DNA of 64,000 nucleotides, from the IMG/VR virus record IMGVR_UViG_3300033146_003955, positions 1-64,000 of that record; one strand, written 5' to 3'. Below the pieces are notes generated by a model, which did not search any database, was not told the DNA's origin, and was given only the letters and a program-made list of their open reading frames with translations. The stretch's first letter is position 1. Every line of letters starts with the position of its first letter. A program made the position numbers and the translations under genes. Origin of the DNA: a virus. Shown here in pieces: positions 16,901-26,659 of this stretch.

Positions 16901-19900
16901 GATAAAATTACTGATATAGAGCCAGATCCTACAGCAGAAATAACAGATCCATATACATTTAAAATTATATTAGTAAATGAAGAAACTAAATATGTTGTTG
17001 TATCCCCTATTAATATGTATTCTGATGCAGATTATCAAGTATGGAATACTATATCTTTTACAGCAAATTATGAAAAAACTTTCAATGAAAAATCTACATT
17101 TGATGAAAAAGATAAGTATCAAAATATTATAACATTTTTTCATAATGAAGAATTAGCTGTAGAATCTTTTTTAAAAAATGACTTAAGTTATGATGACCAT
17201 AATACTATACTTGAAGGTTATAATAACGATAATACAAATGCTTGGAATTATAATAATATAAGTAAATTTATAACAATAAGTTCTTCATTTGATAATAAAT
17301 ATATTTTAACTGGTTATTATTCAGAATTAAGAATTGATAATAAATTTATAAATCGTAAAGAGCTTGAAGCTTGGAATAATAAAGTTGTACCGTTTAATGA
17401 TCCAATAACTTATATTGATCAGAACAATCTTGCACGGACATTTGATTCATCTATTATAAATGAACTGTGGACACTCAAAACAAAATTTGATGTTGGTGCT
17501 AAAGGCCACCATTTTAATGAACTTACTAATAAACGATTTACATATGATGAAGGTGAATTAATTTGGGTATTAACTGGACCTACTGAAAATTATCTTAATA
17601 ATGCTGATTTAAATGAATCTATATTTGCGTCAGTAGTAACTGATATACCACCAAATAACGATACAGAAGACCTTTTCCCAATTGTATTTGACCATGAAAT
17701 GATTATAAAAACTTCTGGTAATACTAATTTTGATTCAACTACTGGTATTGTTGTAGACTTTCTAGACGGTGGAACACAATTTTACTCCCATGAAGAATTA
17801 TATGTTTTTTTACAAAATGTATTAAATGATCCAGTAAATGTTGCTTCCAAAATTCAAATTGAACTATTAACCGATAAAAGATTTAGAATATCAACAAATG
17901 ATTATTCAGCGGAATCAATATCTATAGAATTTAAAAACGATGGTGACGCAGAAGAATTTGGTTTTATAACTCCTTTTACAGGTAATCCTCCAGACCCTGA
18001 TGACGATTATATAGTTACACAGGGTATAGGTTATGATGGTGTTGGGGTTTCTACCATTATTACAGGTTTTAAAAATATTAATTCTATAGTTATAACAACA
18101 GGGATTGTTGACACGTTATCTATGGAACATAATGCTTGGTTAGAATATGGAGAACAATATACTAATCTATCCCCGACATCATTAGGTATAAGCAGAATAA
18201 TAACATCTAATAATGATGATACTATTGAAGCCAACGATAATAATGAAGATAAGTATATTACTATTTTAACTCATAGAAAATCTTCATATGAAATATTAAG
18301 CTTATACGATGAGACAAGTATAGAACCTATAGAATATACTTATTCAATATACATGTATAGAAGAAGTAACGAATTTAGCCAAGATGATGTTAAAGTCGTA
18401 ATTATAGGAGATACGTTAATTGAAGGTATCATTGAACCAGATTACCAAGTAGAATATGAATTTGATACTATAGAAAATATATATGGTTACTGGTGGAAAG
18501 CCACAAAAAGAATCAGAATATTATCTGATCAGTCTCCAGACATAGGGATAATAGTTAAAGGTGAATTAAGTTTTTATATAGATGCTTTCCAATTAGAAAA
18601 AGGTACATTTGCTTCTCCTTTTGTTGTAGACAATAACTCAAATCATGGTATGCTTGAATTGGACAAAGCACTTCTTAAACCAGATAGAGGTGTTATATTT
18701 TTTAGATTTAAACCACTTTTTGACTATTATACCACAGAAAAAAAGGTATTGTTAGAAATGCTCTCTTCGGAAGAAGTGAACGGTGTAGATGTTATAGATA
18801 AAACAAAAGGATTTAGAATTTGGTATAAATATAATGAAGAAATACAAAAAGGAACTATACAATTTAGAACTGTAAAAATAGAAGACGACGGAGATTTACC
18901 TGATGATGCTGCCTGGGAAGTTGTTGTATTAGAACAATTTTTCACTAATTGGCATACTATTATATTATCATATGATTTTAATACTAAAAGATTTTTATAC
19001 TTTTTTGATTATTTTAAAAATGCGGTAGATACTGGTGTAAATCAATATGAATTTTTTACAAATTTAAATATTGGTAGTGATATAAGAGGTTACGAAACTA
19101 ATGGTGCTACGATACCTGAATTTTCAGCTTCAGCAGATATTATGGTGAAAGACGTATTAATAACTAACTATACAACATCTGATCAAGAATTAAAAAATTG
19201 GATTAATGCTCATGAATTTTATAAAGAAACGTTATTTAATAATTTACTTGATTCCTACCAACATGATATGCTCGATGTTATCAAAAGCATAGAAAATATT
19301 TCAGTTAATACTTATGACATAGAACAAAATATAAATCTTTTAAATTCTAGAATAACTTCACTAGACAGTATAGTTGATTCTGCTACAGATATTCAACTCT
19401 TAAAAGTTAGGCAAGATGAGTTAAGAGATGAAGTGTTTGGGTCGACATCAAGTATATTAACAAATATAACAGATTTAGATACAGCGAGAGCCGCACATAA
19501 TATTAGAATAAGTACAAATAGTGATAGTATAGCTGCTAATAATATTTTAATAATTGAAAATACAAATCTTATTGCGCAAGAAGTATCTGATAGAATAAAT
19601 TTAATAAATGATCTTATTGTTAAATTAGCATCAACCAATTTAGGTGATGGTGCCTCAACAATTGGTGTACATGATCCAAATAATAAATTTACTTCCACTG
19701 ATGTCGAGGCGGTATTGTTAGAGATAGAGGATCGTGTTTCTACTAATGAAAACGGTATAGCAAACATCAATAATGGTGTATTAGGTCTTCAAACGGAAAT
19801 CAATCAGATGCAGGAAGGTGATGGTTCTACTTATGAGTGGACTGCCGCTAAAGCAATAAATAATGGTTGGAATATTGGTTCTATAAGAACTGATATTAAT

Positions 19901-21406
19901 CAAGAATTAATAGATAGAGCTAATGCAGATACTCTTATCCGAAATGATTTAACTCTTTATACCGATAATGCTATTGATGATTTAGCTGGTACTGGTAGAA
20001 TAGCACAAACAATAAAAAGTAATTGGGACCTCATTCAAACAAATATAATTGCAATTTCAGATTTAACAACTGCATCTGGTACTTTGTTGGCAGAACAAAA
20101 TAAAATCAAAGATGGTCTAGATGGTACAACTTGGGTTGACACAATGAATCTCTTTGCTCATAATAATAGACTTGATGCGACTGAAAGCGCAACTGGTACT
20201 AACACTACTAATATAGGTATTAACGCAACTGATATAAGTACTAATGCGGATGATATAGATTTGTTAGAAGGCAGAGCAACAACATTGGAAACTAACTTAG
20301 GGCAGGAAGTGATTGACAGAGGAAACGCTGACACACTTATTCGAAGTGACCTTGCTTCATCAGCGAACGCTCTCGGTGCTTCGCTTATAGGTATTGAAGA
20401 TGTTGCCGGTAGTTATGTTGCTATAAATGTTGAAGATGCTCTCGCTGAAATTGATTCCAAGCTTCAAGCACTTGTTGGTTCCCTTTCTTGGAAAGCTTCG
20501 GTGGCCGATGTTGTCTCTCTTCCTACAGTTGATAATAACTTAGGTGATGCAAGAACTGTTATGGATGATGGCGACGGTAAAGCTGCACAATATATATGGG
20601 ATGGCTCTTCTTGGATTAAAGTAGCAGATATAGATTGGGGTTCATCCTCAGATATAAGTCATGACCCAGTAAATTCAGGTCTTTTAGCAACAACAGTTAA
20701 AGGTGCTATTGATGAGTTGTATGCTCGTTCTGCCGCACCTAACAATTCAGAAGTAGAAGTTACAACAGTAGATTGGATTCCAGATTCTGGTAATTATTAT
20801 GTAGATATATTACATGAACTTGGAACAACAAATATATCTATAAGAGCTGTTGATGCATCTGGCATGGAAGTTGGTGTTGAAGAGTATGAAAGATTAAATA
20901 ACGATACAGTAAGAGTGTGGGTACCAGCTCCAACGGATACAACATTTACCATCTTCGGCGCAAACAATTCATACTCAAAATTAATTGGCTCTTGGACTCT
21001 CTCTGGTGGAATGTATTTAAAGGATATCGTTCATAACTTCGGTACGCAACAAATCATGATATCAGCATTTAACATCATGACTGGTGAACTAATAGGAATG
21101 AATAGTGTTGAAATAATTGATGATAATGCTATACGTATTATGACGGATAATAATTCAGATGTTATTAACGTATTCATTTTAAACAAAACAAGTGATGCTA
21201 AAACTAAAGATTTAGAATACTGGGTACCAAATAACGGTATGTATGAATGTATTTTACCGCTCGCAGTTGATTATGACGCTGTATACTCCTTTTTTGACCC
21301 AATAACAAACAAAACGGTTGGTGTTGACACGGTTAAGTTTGAAAGTGGAATGTTGAAAATTGTAAAAACTAACAATACACCATTAAGAATGGTAGTGCTG
21401 AGATAA
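10904..21406 (+). CDS. Giant multidomain tail fibre/adhesin, 3500 aa
   Basis: Very large virion protein from a TTG start with AGGGGGC seven bases upstream. Modules in order: N-terminal unique region; carbohydrate-binding-like jelly-roll units opening NPSFEKGG (about 490-640) and LKDSNFEF (about 1095-1280); a parallel beta-helix/pectin-lyase-like region starting DTDVYSDGTNKGSDTNSG (about 1560-1920); a LamG-like domain (1937-2160); another jelly-roll (2407-2580); a second LamG-like domain (2582-2780); a long coiled coil with ISTN/ENTN repeats (2785-3165); a W-DG fibre repeat (about 3175-3280) like those in the 1689-residue fibre; and a C-terminal pair of repeats with HELGT/HNFGT. The likely role is host-surface glycan recognition at the tail tip. 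Domain names rest on fold-typical motifs. Confidence 0.85.
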   Translation: MARVKKWSSGTIGNEYPDHSERGNPNTSGLTIEGIPGIEGYIEEDRVIAYEDNRPLINLSQNDQVLESNLASVASEVDYGVLRGANEEFKVEVFNQKGFYSDPDGGDDLIEITPLRITAGQSIIDGQVVGVGNQKIIYFLKDDGSYLFPKYEDYEGNTVISVTDDLYRGVYKPVYDIVSDGLPTNFEDYEIKITNEYDTDPTRIQYFKVYRNWEDIIPFPPQSSNVEGEINFIYDENFGQNSEGLWLEGILPEGGSIDNVKVSDVVVKKNITVKDKFLPLDKFIENGGTYEQYIITDGIFFDNVPWKTEIQENKEVQDLYVTDNGDIYFIYKSDGTGNDYLYYLPKGSIQVSNKYLSNTSNQYITKIIEINNFIYILGTNGYFATFDLIIQPDDIKKYDYFSTISENFTDIIQWKYKIWISTDKNLYILDGDNSGAEDAFNLCEIINVGTELDTISNTTNLLNKINKLNIVEGNFFVDSSLKNDIKNYIKNPSFEKGGLGLTPTYWDVVGTGTFVVSSSLDAKYGEYKAVLENTDTLLETFQTFDINCETDQKFIFSVYLKSVNDIDVILKTEGFDLDGILINSIYTTVTITGGEDWTRFNNIPYIAAEGIKTVKVSIILESVGTIQVDAAQFEFGDISNQFVNGFEYLMIGFEKNLSDVSNPPFAFIDSKRIDAINYPTGIYGEIKTINDITAMGNNEIYFIDNNSIYSLIVLNDEDEYSRISIKNISDEYEDLNLKTKIEKLNTITTFDNRIFFGGNILNKSISFHTEDFTENHEITILDPTDSRVLGTGELEINGVYYNITNILGEPTYIKQHEEVASMIEFPRIEEIYEIDENAINTTGVYVPGANYLLAIQIDNNEPIIIIIEMPPQNEGPISVQEIYNKIIDAYTDSVIVFNIAYSNKKVEGLYSIGKNSLTRYIRGNINKIFKQLNIDKQSHYDKGFYIIREDSILRSKYDTNVKKIGDDYATLPTIVGEVENITLLPISANINDVIHVLDFGYYKWDGNSWIDTQYIYKWTLYDTDYELREFKNKYNQLITFSDDALNKNWVDLSITSGYKLTPGSLRVKTNVDTEIGFSENEDYFVDYENGKIIRSTLVNYLKDSNFEFVDILTDWQKYINTSSSGEINLEKRIESFTSFENEENVLGSYASLFITSSSTDNGAIYQIVTPTSLNVGDTYTFSVSLKTNKFKESKIRISECTNSNTDDFTNTLPGSELEYRIFDEDADPYNTWKRYVISHTITDVTSTKLRVEIHTDTDSIEQLFIKEAQLERNQIVTPYVRTNINSRLDAGAPVWVDYTETRTLTVGSDYSFDIENRKVILYNEPLEDTQLYFDYKYEKIFNPKIYGTSIPKFEITYDDRDDYFLYLYEGRIWAINLVLALLSQDEDNPLIINYNYHYPRIDKIKIRNIPDIYGNYIYIVKGKQDSINPYGPYDKGTQRLTHVQEVDRNEIENTKSNEMLYEINVLDNDYNNNDIYDRRIFIESRDHRYFNISLYDQTVGYMPFTKDFMSTSGMNPINKLNNSKIVDIIKNFDIKQLEEIGAWGSNYQLVLRNKLQYPATALSIFVDTDVYSDGTNKGSDTNSGVDKFNPLKTIKEAVRRIKEESAPPNIIVVSQSLIIEDIEINHIETINIFAETYARWKGNIQNITPLKMQGFIFENHNFYVVHELDLYYNTFKNCTVNNYIPTHIHFYNCEIDSGNNTFLYIKNILFPSPFLHPYQRNLNANDNVEGDPISVATEDLESIYPNVDSYNKLLVGNPSGDYRFERCLVNGLRDDFVRYDLTDEEPWISSFTFERSTIVKNANIFYTNKSSQNIIYNECILWENKEIRGTESKIFDSRSNITLQNCFIDFNSDESSDTINYNFNGDVYGRETCIDGSFNIEPGFISTQARFENYRLRSEAMGYLTDSINIGKATDGRDLGCYDELRERLDVEVPKKLKSYFAFIDEGIHYPIILNSEKITFTLEFKPSNSFNTPSVLFDTRSSADDKDYIMVVYNNNSGDKITDIEPDPTAEITDPYTFKIILVNEETKYVVVSPINMYSDADYQVWNTISFTANYEKTFNEKSTFDEKDKYQNIITFFHNEELAVESFLKNDLSYDDHNTILEGYNNDNTNAWNYNNISKFITISSSFDNKYILTGYYSELRIDNKFINRKELEAWNNKVVPFNDPITYIDQNNLARTFDSSIINELWTLKTKFDVGAKGHHFNELTNKRFTYDEGELIWVLTGPTENYLNNADLNESIFASVVTDIPPNNDTEDLFPIVFDHEMIIKTSGNTNFDSTTGIVVDFLDGGTQFYSHEELYVFLQNVLNDPVNVASKIQIELLTDKRFRISTNDYSAESISIEFKNDGDAEEFGFITPFTGNPPDPDDDYIVTQGIGYDGVGVSTIITGFKNINSIVITTGIVDTLSMEHNAWLEYGEQYTNLSPTSLGISRIITSNNDDTIEANDNNEDKYITILTHRKSSYEILSLYDETSIEPIEYTYSIYMYRRSNEFSQDDVKVVIIGDTLIEGIIEPDYQVEYEFDTIENIYGYWWKATKRIRILSDQSPDIGIIVKGELSFYIDAFQLEKGTFASPFVVDNNSNHGMLELDKALLKPDRGVIFFRFKPLFDYYTTEKKVLLEMLSSEEVNGVDVIDKTKGFRIWYKYNEEIQKGTIQFRTVKIEDDGDLPDDAAWEVVVLEQFFTNWHTIILSYDFNTKRFLYFFDYFKNAVDTGVNQYEFFTNLNIGSDIRGYETNGATIPEFSASADIMVKDVLITNYTTSDQELKNWINAHEFYKETLFNNLLDSYQHDMLDVIKSIENISVNTYDIEQNINLLNSRITSLDSIVDSATDIQLLKVRQDELRDEVFGSTSSILTNITDLDTARAAHNIRISTNSDSIAANNILIIENTNLIAQEVSDRINLINDLIVKLASTNLGDGASTIGVHDPNNKFTSTDVEAVLLEIEDRVSTNENGIANINNGVLGLQTEINQMQEGDGSTYEWTAAKAINNGWNIGSIRTDINQELIDRANADTLIRNDLTLYTDNAIDDLAGTGRIAQTIKSNWDLIQTNIIAISDLTTASGTLLAEQNKIKDGLDGTTWVDTMNLFAHNNRLDATESATGTNTTNIGINATDISTNADDIDLLEGRATTLETNLGQEVIDRGNADTLIRSDLASSANALGASLIGIEDVAGSYVAINVEDALAEIDSKLQALVGSLSWKASVADVVSLPTVDNNLGDARTVMDDGDGKAAQYIWDGSSWIKVADIDWGSSSDISHDPVNSGLLATTVKGAIDELYARSAAPNNSEVEVTTVDWIPDSGNYYVDILHELGTTNISIRAVDASGMEVGVEEYERLNNDTVRVWVPAPTDTTFTIFGANNSYSKLIGSWTLSGGMYLKDIVHNFGTQQIMISAFNIMTGELIGMNSVEIIDDNAIRIMTDNNSDVINVFILNKTSDAKTKDLEYWVPNNGMYECILPLAVDYDAVYSFFDPITNKTVGVDTVKFESGMLKIVKTNNTPLRMVVLR

Positions 21407-21651
21407 TGATATTATTTATGAACAGTAAAGTATTTGGCAGTAATAGATGGTTATTTGGTAAAGGTAATGTAGTTGAAAAGAACGGAGATGTTTATCAAAT
21501 AGATATTGATTGGATAATTGGCAACAGTGAAGCTGCTGAAAATACTCAAGGTCAATTTCATAAAGAATATGTATATGAAGAAAAAGACTTCGACAAAGAA
21601 AAAATAGTAATTGATTTATTATTTACTAGTAAAGAGATTTATAAATTTTAA
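21406..21651 (+). CDS. Small protein between fibre genes
   Basis: An 81-residue protein; ATG 21418 (MNSKVFGSNRWLFGKGNV) is an alternative start. Its ending KIVIDLLFTSKEIYKF resembles the I..IF-type ends of the small operon proteins at 3.3-10.9 kb, suggesting the family extends into the fibre block, perhaps as fibre assembly factors. A small hairpin (21652-21665, TGAGTT/AACTCA) lies just downstream. Confidence 0.55.
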   Translation: MILFMNSKVFGSNRWLFGKGNVVEKNGDVYQIDIDWIIGNSEAAENTQGQFHKEYVYEEKDFDKEKIVIDLLFTSKEIYKF

Positions 21652-21696
21652 TGAGTTTTAACTCAATGGATATATTCCAATAAAAGGAGATTAAGT

Positions 21697-23568
21697 ATGG
21701 ATTGGCAAGGAAAAATAAACTTTCACAAACCTATTACGATTAACGACAAACCACATGGTGTTGAACATGAAAATACATTACCTGCATGGACAAGTGGTGA
21801 TAATGGCAGGGTAGTACACGCAGAAGATACCGGGATTTTATGGTTTGGTACTTCAACCGAGTGGGTAGAATTAACACCAGGTGGTATTGGTACTCATGAT
21901 CATGATGACCGGTATTATACAGAAACAGAAATAGATGGTTTTTTTGACGGTGAAAACGGTGGAAAGAAAACTATTAATTATACTAACGTACAAAACAAAC
22001 CTACAACATTTCCACCTGAGGCTCATAATCATAATGACTTATATTATACTGAGACTGAAGTTGATAGTTTAATAAGCGCGATAGATATTGATGCAGCTAC
22101 TTTTGAGAAATTAGATAGTGGAGGCGATGTCGGATCTGGAGCTGATCAATTAGCGCCAGGAAATCACATTCATACAGCTGCAGCAATAACTTATGACAAT
22201 ACAGTTTCAAGTCTTACAGCTACTGATGTTAAAAGTGCTATAGATGAATTAAGTGTTGAAAAGGGCGTTGAGTTTACGGATACACTGTTTGTAGCAAAAA
22301 ATGGTAATGATTCAAATGATGGATCAATGGATAATCCTTTTTTAACAGTACAGGCAGCAGTAACAGCTGCTGGAGCTCTAGGTACTTATGCCGTTGTATT
22401 TGTTTACCCAGGTACGTATGAGGAGGATTTAACTCTTTTGCCATACGTTTGTATATATGCCTTCGGAAAAGAACCTACAAGAATTGGCACAAATTCTGGA
22501 ACACATACACTTATATTTTCTGGTAATGGTAGAACTTTTTATAGTGGTGTTAATTTTAGATTAAATACGTTTAATATTACACATGCTCCAGGTGCTGGTG
22601 GCTCGATATCGGTGTGGTTTGAAGATTGCTCTGCCGGTGAAATTACTGTAAATGGTTTAGGTTGGAATGATTATATACAATTTAGAGGTTCAATATACTT
22701 ATATGATAAATTAACAGTTCACTCAGCTCATCTTACATGGTTTAATGGCGAGAGCCAAGTAACACTTGGTAGTGGTGATATACAAATTGAAGTTGATGAT
22801 GACGGAGCCGAAGCTTGGGACACATTATCAGGTCAAGCATGTACATGCACATTGAGAGATATTGAAATTGAAAATAAATTATTATTTGAAGGTAAAGTCA
22901 CTGCTTCGCTTTATAACTGCGGGGTATATAATACTATAACAGCTAACGGTGCGGATACAATTGTTAATTATGATAATAGTTCTACACCTGCAAACAGAGC
23001 AGATTTAATAGCATTAAACTCAGCAACATTTATGAGATTGGATGAAGCTTATGCAATAGATTATAATAACACATCGTCAGGAATAGCGGCTGATAATATA
23101 CAAGATGCTATTGACGAAGTACAGGCCAATATTACTGCAGTAAATGCTGAAGCCGCTACATTTGAAGCTTTAGACGCAGTAGGTGACATTGGTACTCTCG
23201 CAGATCAAGTTGCACGTGGTGACCACAATCATGATACAGATTATTATACAAAATTAGAATTTAGTGCTGGACAATTGGATGGCAGATACTATACAGAGAC
23301 TGAAATAAATAATATTTTAACTAGTTATTCTTTAGACAGCCATGTACATACTGCATTAGATATAACTTATGATAATTCAACTTCTGGGCTGGCAGCAATT
23401 AATGTCGAAAATGCTATTGATGAAGTACATGTCAATAGGAATATTCTTCCTTTAACGTCTGGAGTTCCGTTAACGTCACCAGCTATAGGTACTACGGAAT
23501 TTGATGAAAGTACGAATACATTATATATATACAATGGAACAACATGGGTTTTTACAACATTAGTATAA
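21697..23568 (+). CDS. Tail fibre with beta-helix domain, 623 aa
   Basis: Fibre protein with typical phage motifs: HDHDDRYYTETEID (about residue 67) and HNHNDLYYTETEVD, with a further HNHDTDYYT near residue 510. These form triple-beta-spiral-like shaft units with His clusters. Residues about 197-420 (LFVAKNGNDSNDGSMDNPF, then repeated strand-turn units) look like a right-handed beta-helix/pectin-lyase fold. The repeated YDNT.SSL.A..V..AIDE units are common in large phage fibres. It ends with YIYNGTTWVF. AAGGAG lies seven bases before the ATG, and the next fibre follows in the same transcript. Confidence 0.87.
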   Translation: MDWQGKINFHKPITINDKPHGVEHENTLPAWTSGDNGRVVHAEDTGILWFGTSTEWVELTPGGIGTHDHDDRYYTETEIDGFFDGENGGKKTINYTNVQNKPTTFPPEAHNHNDLYYTETEVDSLISAIDIDAATFEKLDSGGDVGSGADQLAPGNHIHTAAAITYDNTVSSLTATDVKSAIDELSVEKGVEFTDTLFVAKNGNDSNDGSMDNPFLTVQAAVTAAGALGTYAVVFVYPGTYEEDLTLLPYVCIYAFGKEPTRIGTNSGTHTLIFSGNGRTFYSGVNFRLNTFNITHAPGAGGSISVWFEDCSAGEITVNGLGWNDYIQFRGSIYLYDKLTVHSAHLTWFNGESQVTLGSGDIQIEVDDDGAEAWDTLSGQACTCTLRDIEIENKLLFEGKVTASLYNCGVYNTITANGADTIVNYDNSSTPANRADLIALNSATFMRLDEAYAIDYNNTSSGIAADNIQDAIDEVQANITAVNAEAATFEALDAVGDIGTLADQVARGDHNHDTDYYTKLEFSAGQLDGRYYTETEINNILTSYSLDSHVHTALDITYDNSTSGLAAINVENAIDEVHVNRNILPLTSGVPLTSPAIGTTEFDESTNTLYIYNGTTWVFTTLV

Positions 23569-23580
23569 AGGAGAAAATAA

Positions 23581-26500
23581 ATGCCTAGAAATAGTAGTGA
23601 GTCTTCAATAAGAACACTGTGGGAAAATAATCCCGACACACCTTTAACAGCAGCGAATCTTTCACGGCTTCAAGATTTGACTGCTTCCTATCTCAACTCT
23701 GATGATCCGGTTTTATTTCCTGGTATCCATGTTGAAGGAAGTATTTTGTACGCAAACCCAGAAAATTCTTCACAATTAGTATTGAAGAGAGGTACAATAA
23801 TTCAAATAATAAATGAAGCTACTGATATGAGCGGTGATGCTATTATTCCTATTAATCAACAATATAGAGTATTTGATGTTGGTTTAGAAGATATTTATCT
23901 TACTTATTCTTTAACCGATGAAACTGAACAAAGCGGTACTACATGGGGTGGAGGGTTAAATGATTGGTTTGTTTATCTTTGCGATACAGATGACAGTACT
24001 ATATATAGTAAAACAGTCCCAAGTGATTATGGCGGTGGTGCACAAATTCTTATATCTAAAAGAAATACTTATCCTCTTGGTGATGTACCTGGTAGAGTTG
24101 GAACAGGAATAGCTGAAAGATATACAGAAAAAGATGTTCGTTTAATTGGTGGTTTTAAAACTAATGGTGACGTTATTATAACAGATTCAGTGTGGGATAT
24201 AGCTGGTAAAAGTCAAATAGCTAAAGCAAAAGCCTTTTATATATTAGATGAATATAATGTAAATGGCACAGTTTATAGACAGATTGAACTTCAGGACGTG
24301 AATACAACTGTACCAAATACCTTTAATTCTTCTCTAACTATTAATGGCAATTTAGATGTTTCAGATATAACTGGTAGGGATATAGCTGTTCAAAATATAA
24401 CATCTGTCGGAACGATAAATCAAACTGGTAATGTTAACATTGTTGGAGATACTAGCATTGACGGTGATACTGACATAACTAATGATTTTGATGTGCAAGG
24501 CGTTTCGACTTTAAATATTGTCAATGTCGATGGTATATTTAACATAGATGATAATTTTGTGGTTAACCCATTACTTTCAACAATTGAATCAAATTTTCCC
24601 TTCACACAAGAAGAAGTTTTTAATCTTAATGCTGATTTTTCACATATAGGTAATATTATACAACAAGGTAATGTAAGTTTAGGCAATCCCATAAGCGGTG
24701 ATAGTAATATCAATTTATTTGGAAATTTAACACACGATGGAACTGCAATATATAGTGGTTCATTTACTGTTAATAACGGAGACGAACTTAATCCTTACGA
24801 ATATTTTATAGTAAATCCTGATACGCAAACGATTGCATTAAACGCTTTAAGCGGCACTACAATTACAGGGCCATTGACGCTTGATGGTGAATTAGCTATG
24901 AATGCTGGTAATCAGCCCATTATTTTTAATACAACCGGCAGCATATCTTCTTCTGTTGGAACTGGAATTCCAAGAGGAGTTTGGGAACATTTAGGTGATT
25001 TTACAGTAAACAACGGTGTATTTACTGTACAACAAAACGATGGAAATCCTAGTATAGTAATAACTCCCGTGGGAGGAGCAACTCAACCAAATACTATAGA
25101 TATAACTGGTATAGTAACGACAACTATTCCGCAAAATGAAATTTTCTTAATACAGGATCATAATAATTTACCTATACTTGGTGCAGAGCAAAATTCGCCA
25201 ACTGAAAGAAGAGTGACAATAAATGATGTTCTTGAAATTAGTAATACAGGAACTGCAGATAATGCACTCTATGTAAATGGTAACTCGGACTTTCAAGGCG
25301 ATGTAACTATAAGTGGTATTTTAGATGCAAATATAAGTGGTGGGGCTACAACATCTGGCCAATGGTCAAATCCTTTAACTCTTAATTTTGTTGGAACTCA
25401 TATCGCTTCAGTTGGTGCTGTTGAGTTTGATGGAAGTGAAGGTTCTATTGATGTAACTCTTGAGGTGTATGATAATAGTCATAACCATACGAATTATCTT
25501 GAAGCTAGTAATTTCGATAGTACTATAAACGGAGGTGATGTAGTTGTTCATTGGGATCGGTTATCTAATCTTCCTTCTACTTGGACTCCTGCCGAGCATG
25601 ATAACGGAGCACATAGTGAAACTTATCTCACATGGGCTGATATAACGTTTTTAAATTTTAATAATTTAACCCTAATGGGTCCTGGAAGTGATCAATTCGC
25701 TATAGGTGATCACACTCATTCTGGAGTTTACTTAGAGGAAGTTGACGCAACAGACGTAAGTTTTGGTGCAAGTGATGTTGATACTGAACTTAATCGTTTA
25801 GACGGTGAACTTGCAAACTATATTCCTATTGACGGCGGTTCTGTATCAGTAGATACTGTACCAACTTTTACTGGTGGAATTTTAACAACTGGTATTGGTG
25901 AGAATATGAACAGAACAAATTATATATTTAGTAATATGTTGGCTACTAAAGCTGGTACCTATGATCCTCTTGCCATGGTAGGCATTCTATTTGGTGATGC
26001 AATAACCACTACTAATTCAACAGTTTTAGAGATTGGAACAAATCATATTCCTTATATAAGAGATTTAAGTACCAACCCATCAACTCAATATAGAATAGTA
26101 ACTTCTGATGGTACTGGTAATGTTGCTCCTTATGCTGCACGTTTTTCATCCCCAGTAAGTCTCAACTTTTTATCCTCGTCTAATGGTGTAAGTGGTGCGA
26201 CAATCACTGGCTCCGGTGGCGGTAGTGGTGCCATAGGTAATGGAGATGATTCAACGTTAGATATAGCACTTAATTTAGATATTGGAACTTCATCTACTCA
26301 AATAGCTGCTGGTGATCATGATCATACTTCTATAAGTGGTAGTGCTGCTAAGTTAACTTATTTAAGAAATATTTCACTGTCTGGTGATGTTACTGGTAAC
26401 GTTAATTTTAATGGCGCAAATGACGTAGTTATAGCTACTACTATTGATGGTACTAAACATACCCATAATACTCAATATCAAGCTAAAGAAGATGGATTTG

Positions 26501-26622
26501 TTTATGGGAGGGTATTTGCTGCAATGCCAAGTTCACCTAATAACGGTGATATATATATAGATCATTTTAGTGCGGCAGCATCTATGTATATAGGCGATTC
26601 TTGGAAACAAATAACAAACTAA
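23581..26622 (+). CDS. Tail fibre with WENNPDTP anchor, 1013 aa
   Basis: One of three fibres sharing an N-terminal motif, here LWENNPDTPLTAANLS, and an anchor-like domain ending IGGFKTNGDVIITDSVWD (about residue 190). The middle has many strand repeats (GNVNIVGDTSIDGDTDITN). The C-terminal part has DHDHTSISGSAAKL, TKHTHNTQY and an ending MYIGDSWKQITN. The common N-terminus suggests that these fibres attach to the same baseplate site or hetero-assemble. Its stop codon lies inside a 32-base perfect palindrome that likely terminates transcription. Preceded by AAGGAG. Confidence 0.88.
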   Translation: MPRNSSESSIRTLWENNPDTPLTAANLSRLQDLTASYLNSDDPVLFPGIHVEGSILYANPENSSQLVLKRGTIIQIINEATDMSGDAIIPINQQYRVFDVGLEDIYLTYSLTDETEQSGTTWGGGLNDWFVYLCDTDDSTIYSKTVPSDYGGGAQILISKRNTYPLGDVPGRVGTGIAERYTEKDVRLIGGFKTNGDVIITDSVWDIAGKSQIAKAKAFYILDEYNVNGTVYRQIELQDVNTTVPNTFNSSLTINGNLDVSDITGRDIAVQNITSVGTINQTGNVNIVGDTSIDGDTDITNDFDVQGVSTLNIVNVDGIFNIDDNFVVNPLLSTIESNFPFTQEEVFNLNADFSHIGNIIQQGNVSLGNPISGDSNINLFGNLTHDGTAIYSGSFTVNNGDELNPYEYFIVNPDTQTIALNALSGTTITGPLTLDGELAMNAGNQPIIFNTTGSISSSVGTGIPRGVWEHLGDFTVNNGVFTVQQNDGNPSIVITPVGGATQPNTIDITGIVTTTIPQNEIFLIQDHNNLPILGAEQNSPTERRVTINDVLEISNTGTADNALYVNGNSDFQGDVTISGILDANISGGATTSGQWSNPLTLNFVGTHIASVGAVEFDGSEGSIDVTLEVYDNSHNHTNYLEASNFDSTINGGDVVVHWDRLSNLPSTWTPAEHDNGAHSETYLTWADITFLNFNNLTLMGPGSDQFAIGDHTHSGVYLEEVDATDVSFGASDVDTELNRLDGELANYIPIDGGSVSVDTVPTFTGGILTTGIGENMNRTNYIFSNMLATKAGTYDPLAMVGILFGDAITTTNSTVLEIGTNHIPYIRDLSTNPSTQYRIVTSDGTGNVAPYAARFSSPVSLNFLSSSNGVSGATITGSGGGSGAIGNGDDSTLDIALNLDIGTSSTQIAAGDHDHTSISGSAAKLTYLRNISLSGDVTGNVNFNGANDVVIATTIDGTKHTHNTQYQAKEDGFVYGRVFAAMPSSPNNGDIYIDHFSAAASMYIGDSWKQITN

Positions 26623-26649
26623 AGAAAGGAACTAGTTCCTTTCTTTAGT
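26618..26649. terminator. Bidirectional terminator palindrome
   Basis: A perfect 32-base palindrome centred at 26633/26634 between the converging fibre (stop at 26622) and antisense lipoprotein (end at 26660). An A/T-rich tract flanks each side, so it can act as an intrinsic terminator for both strands. Confidence 0.75.
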
Positions 26650-26659
26650 AATAATATTT

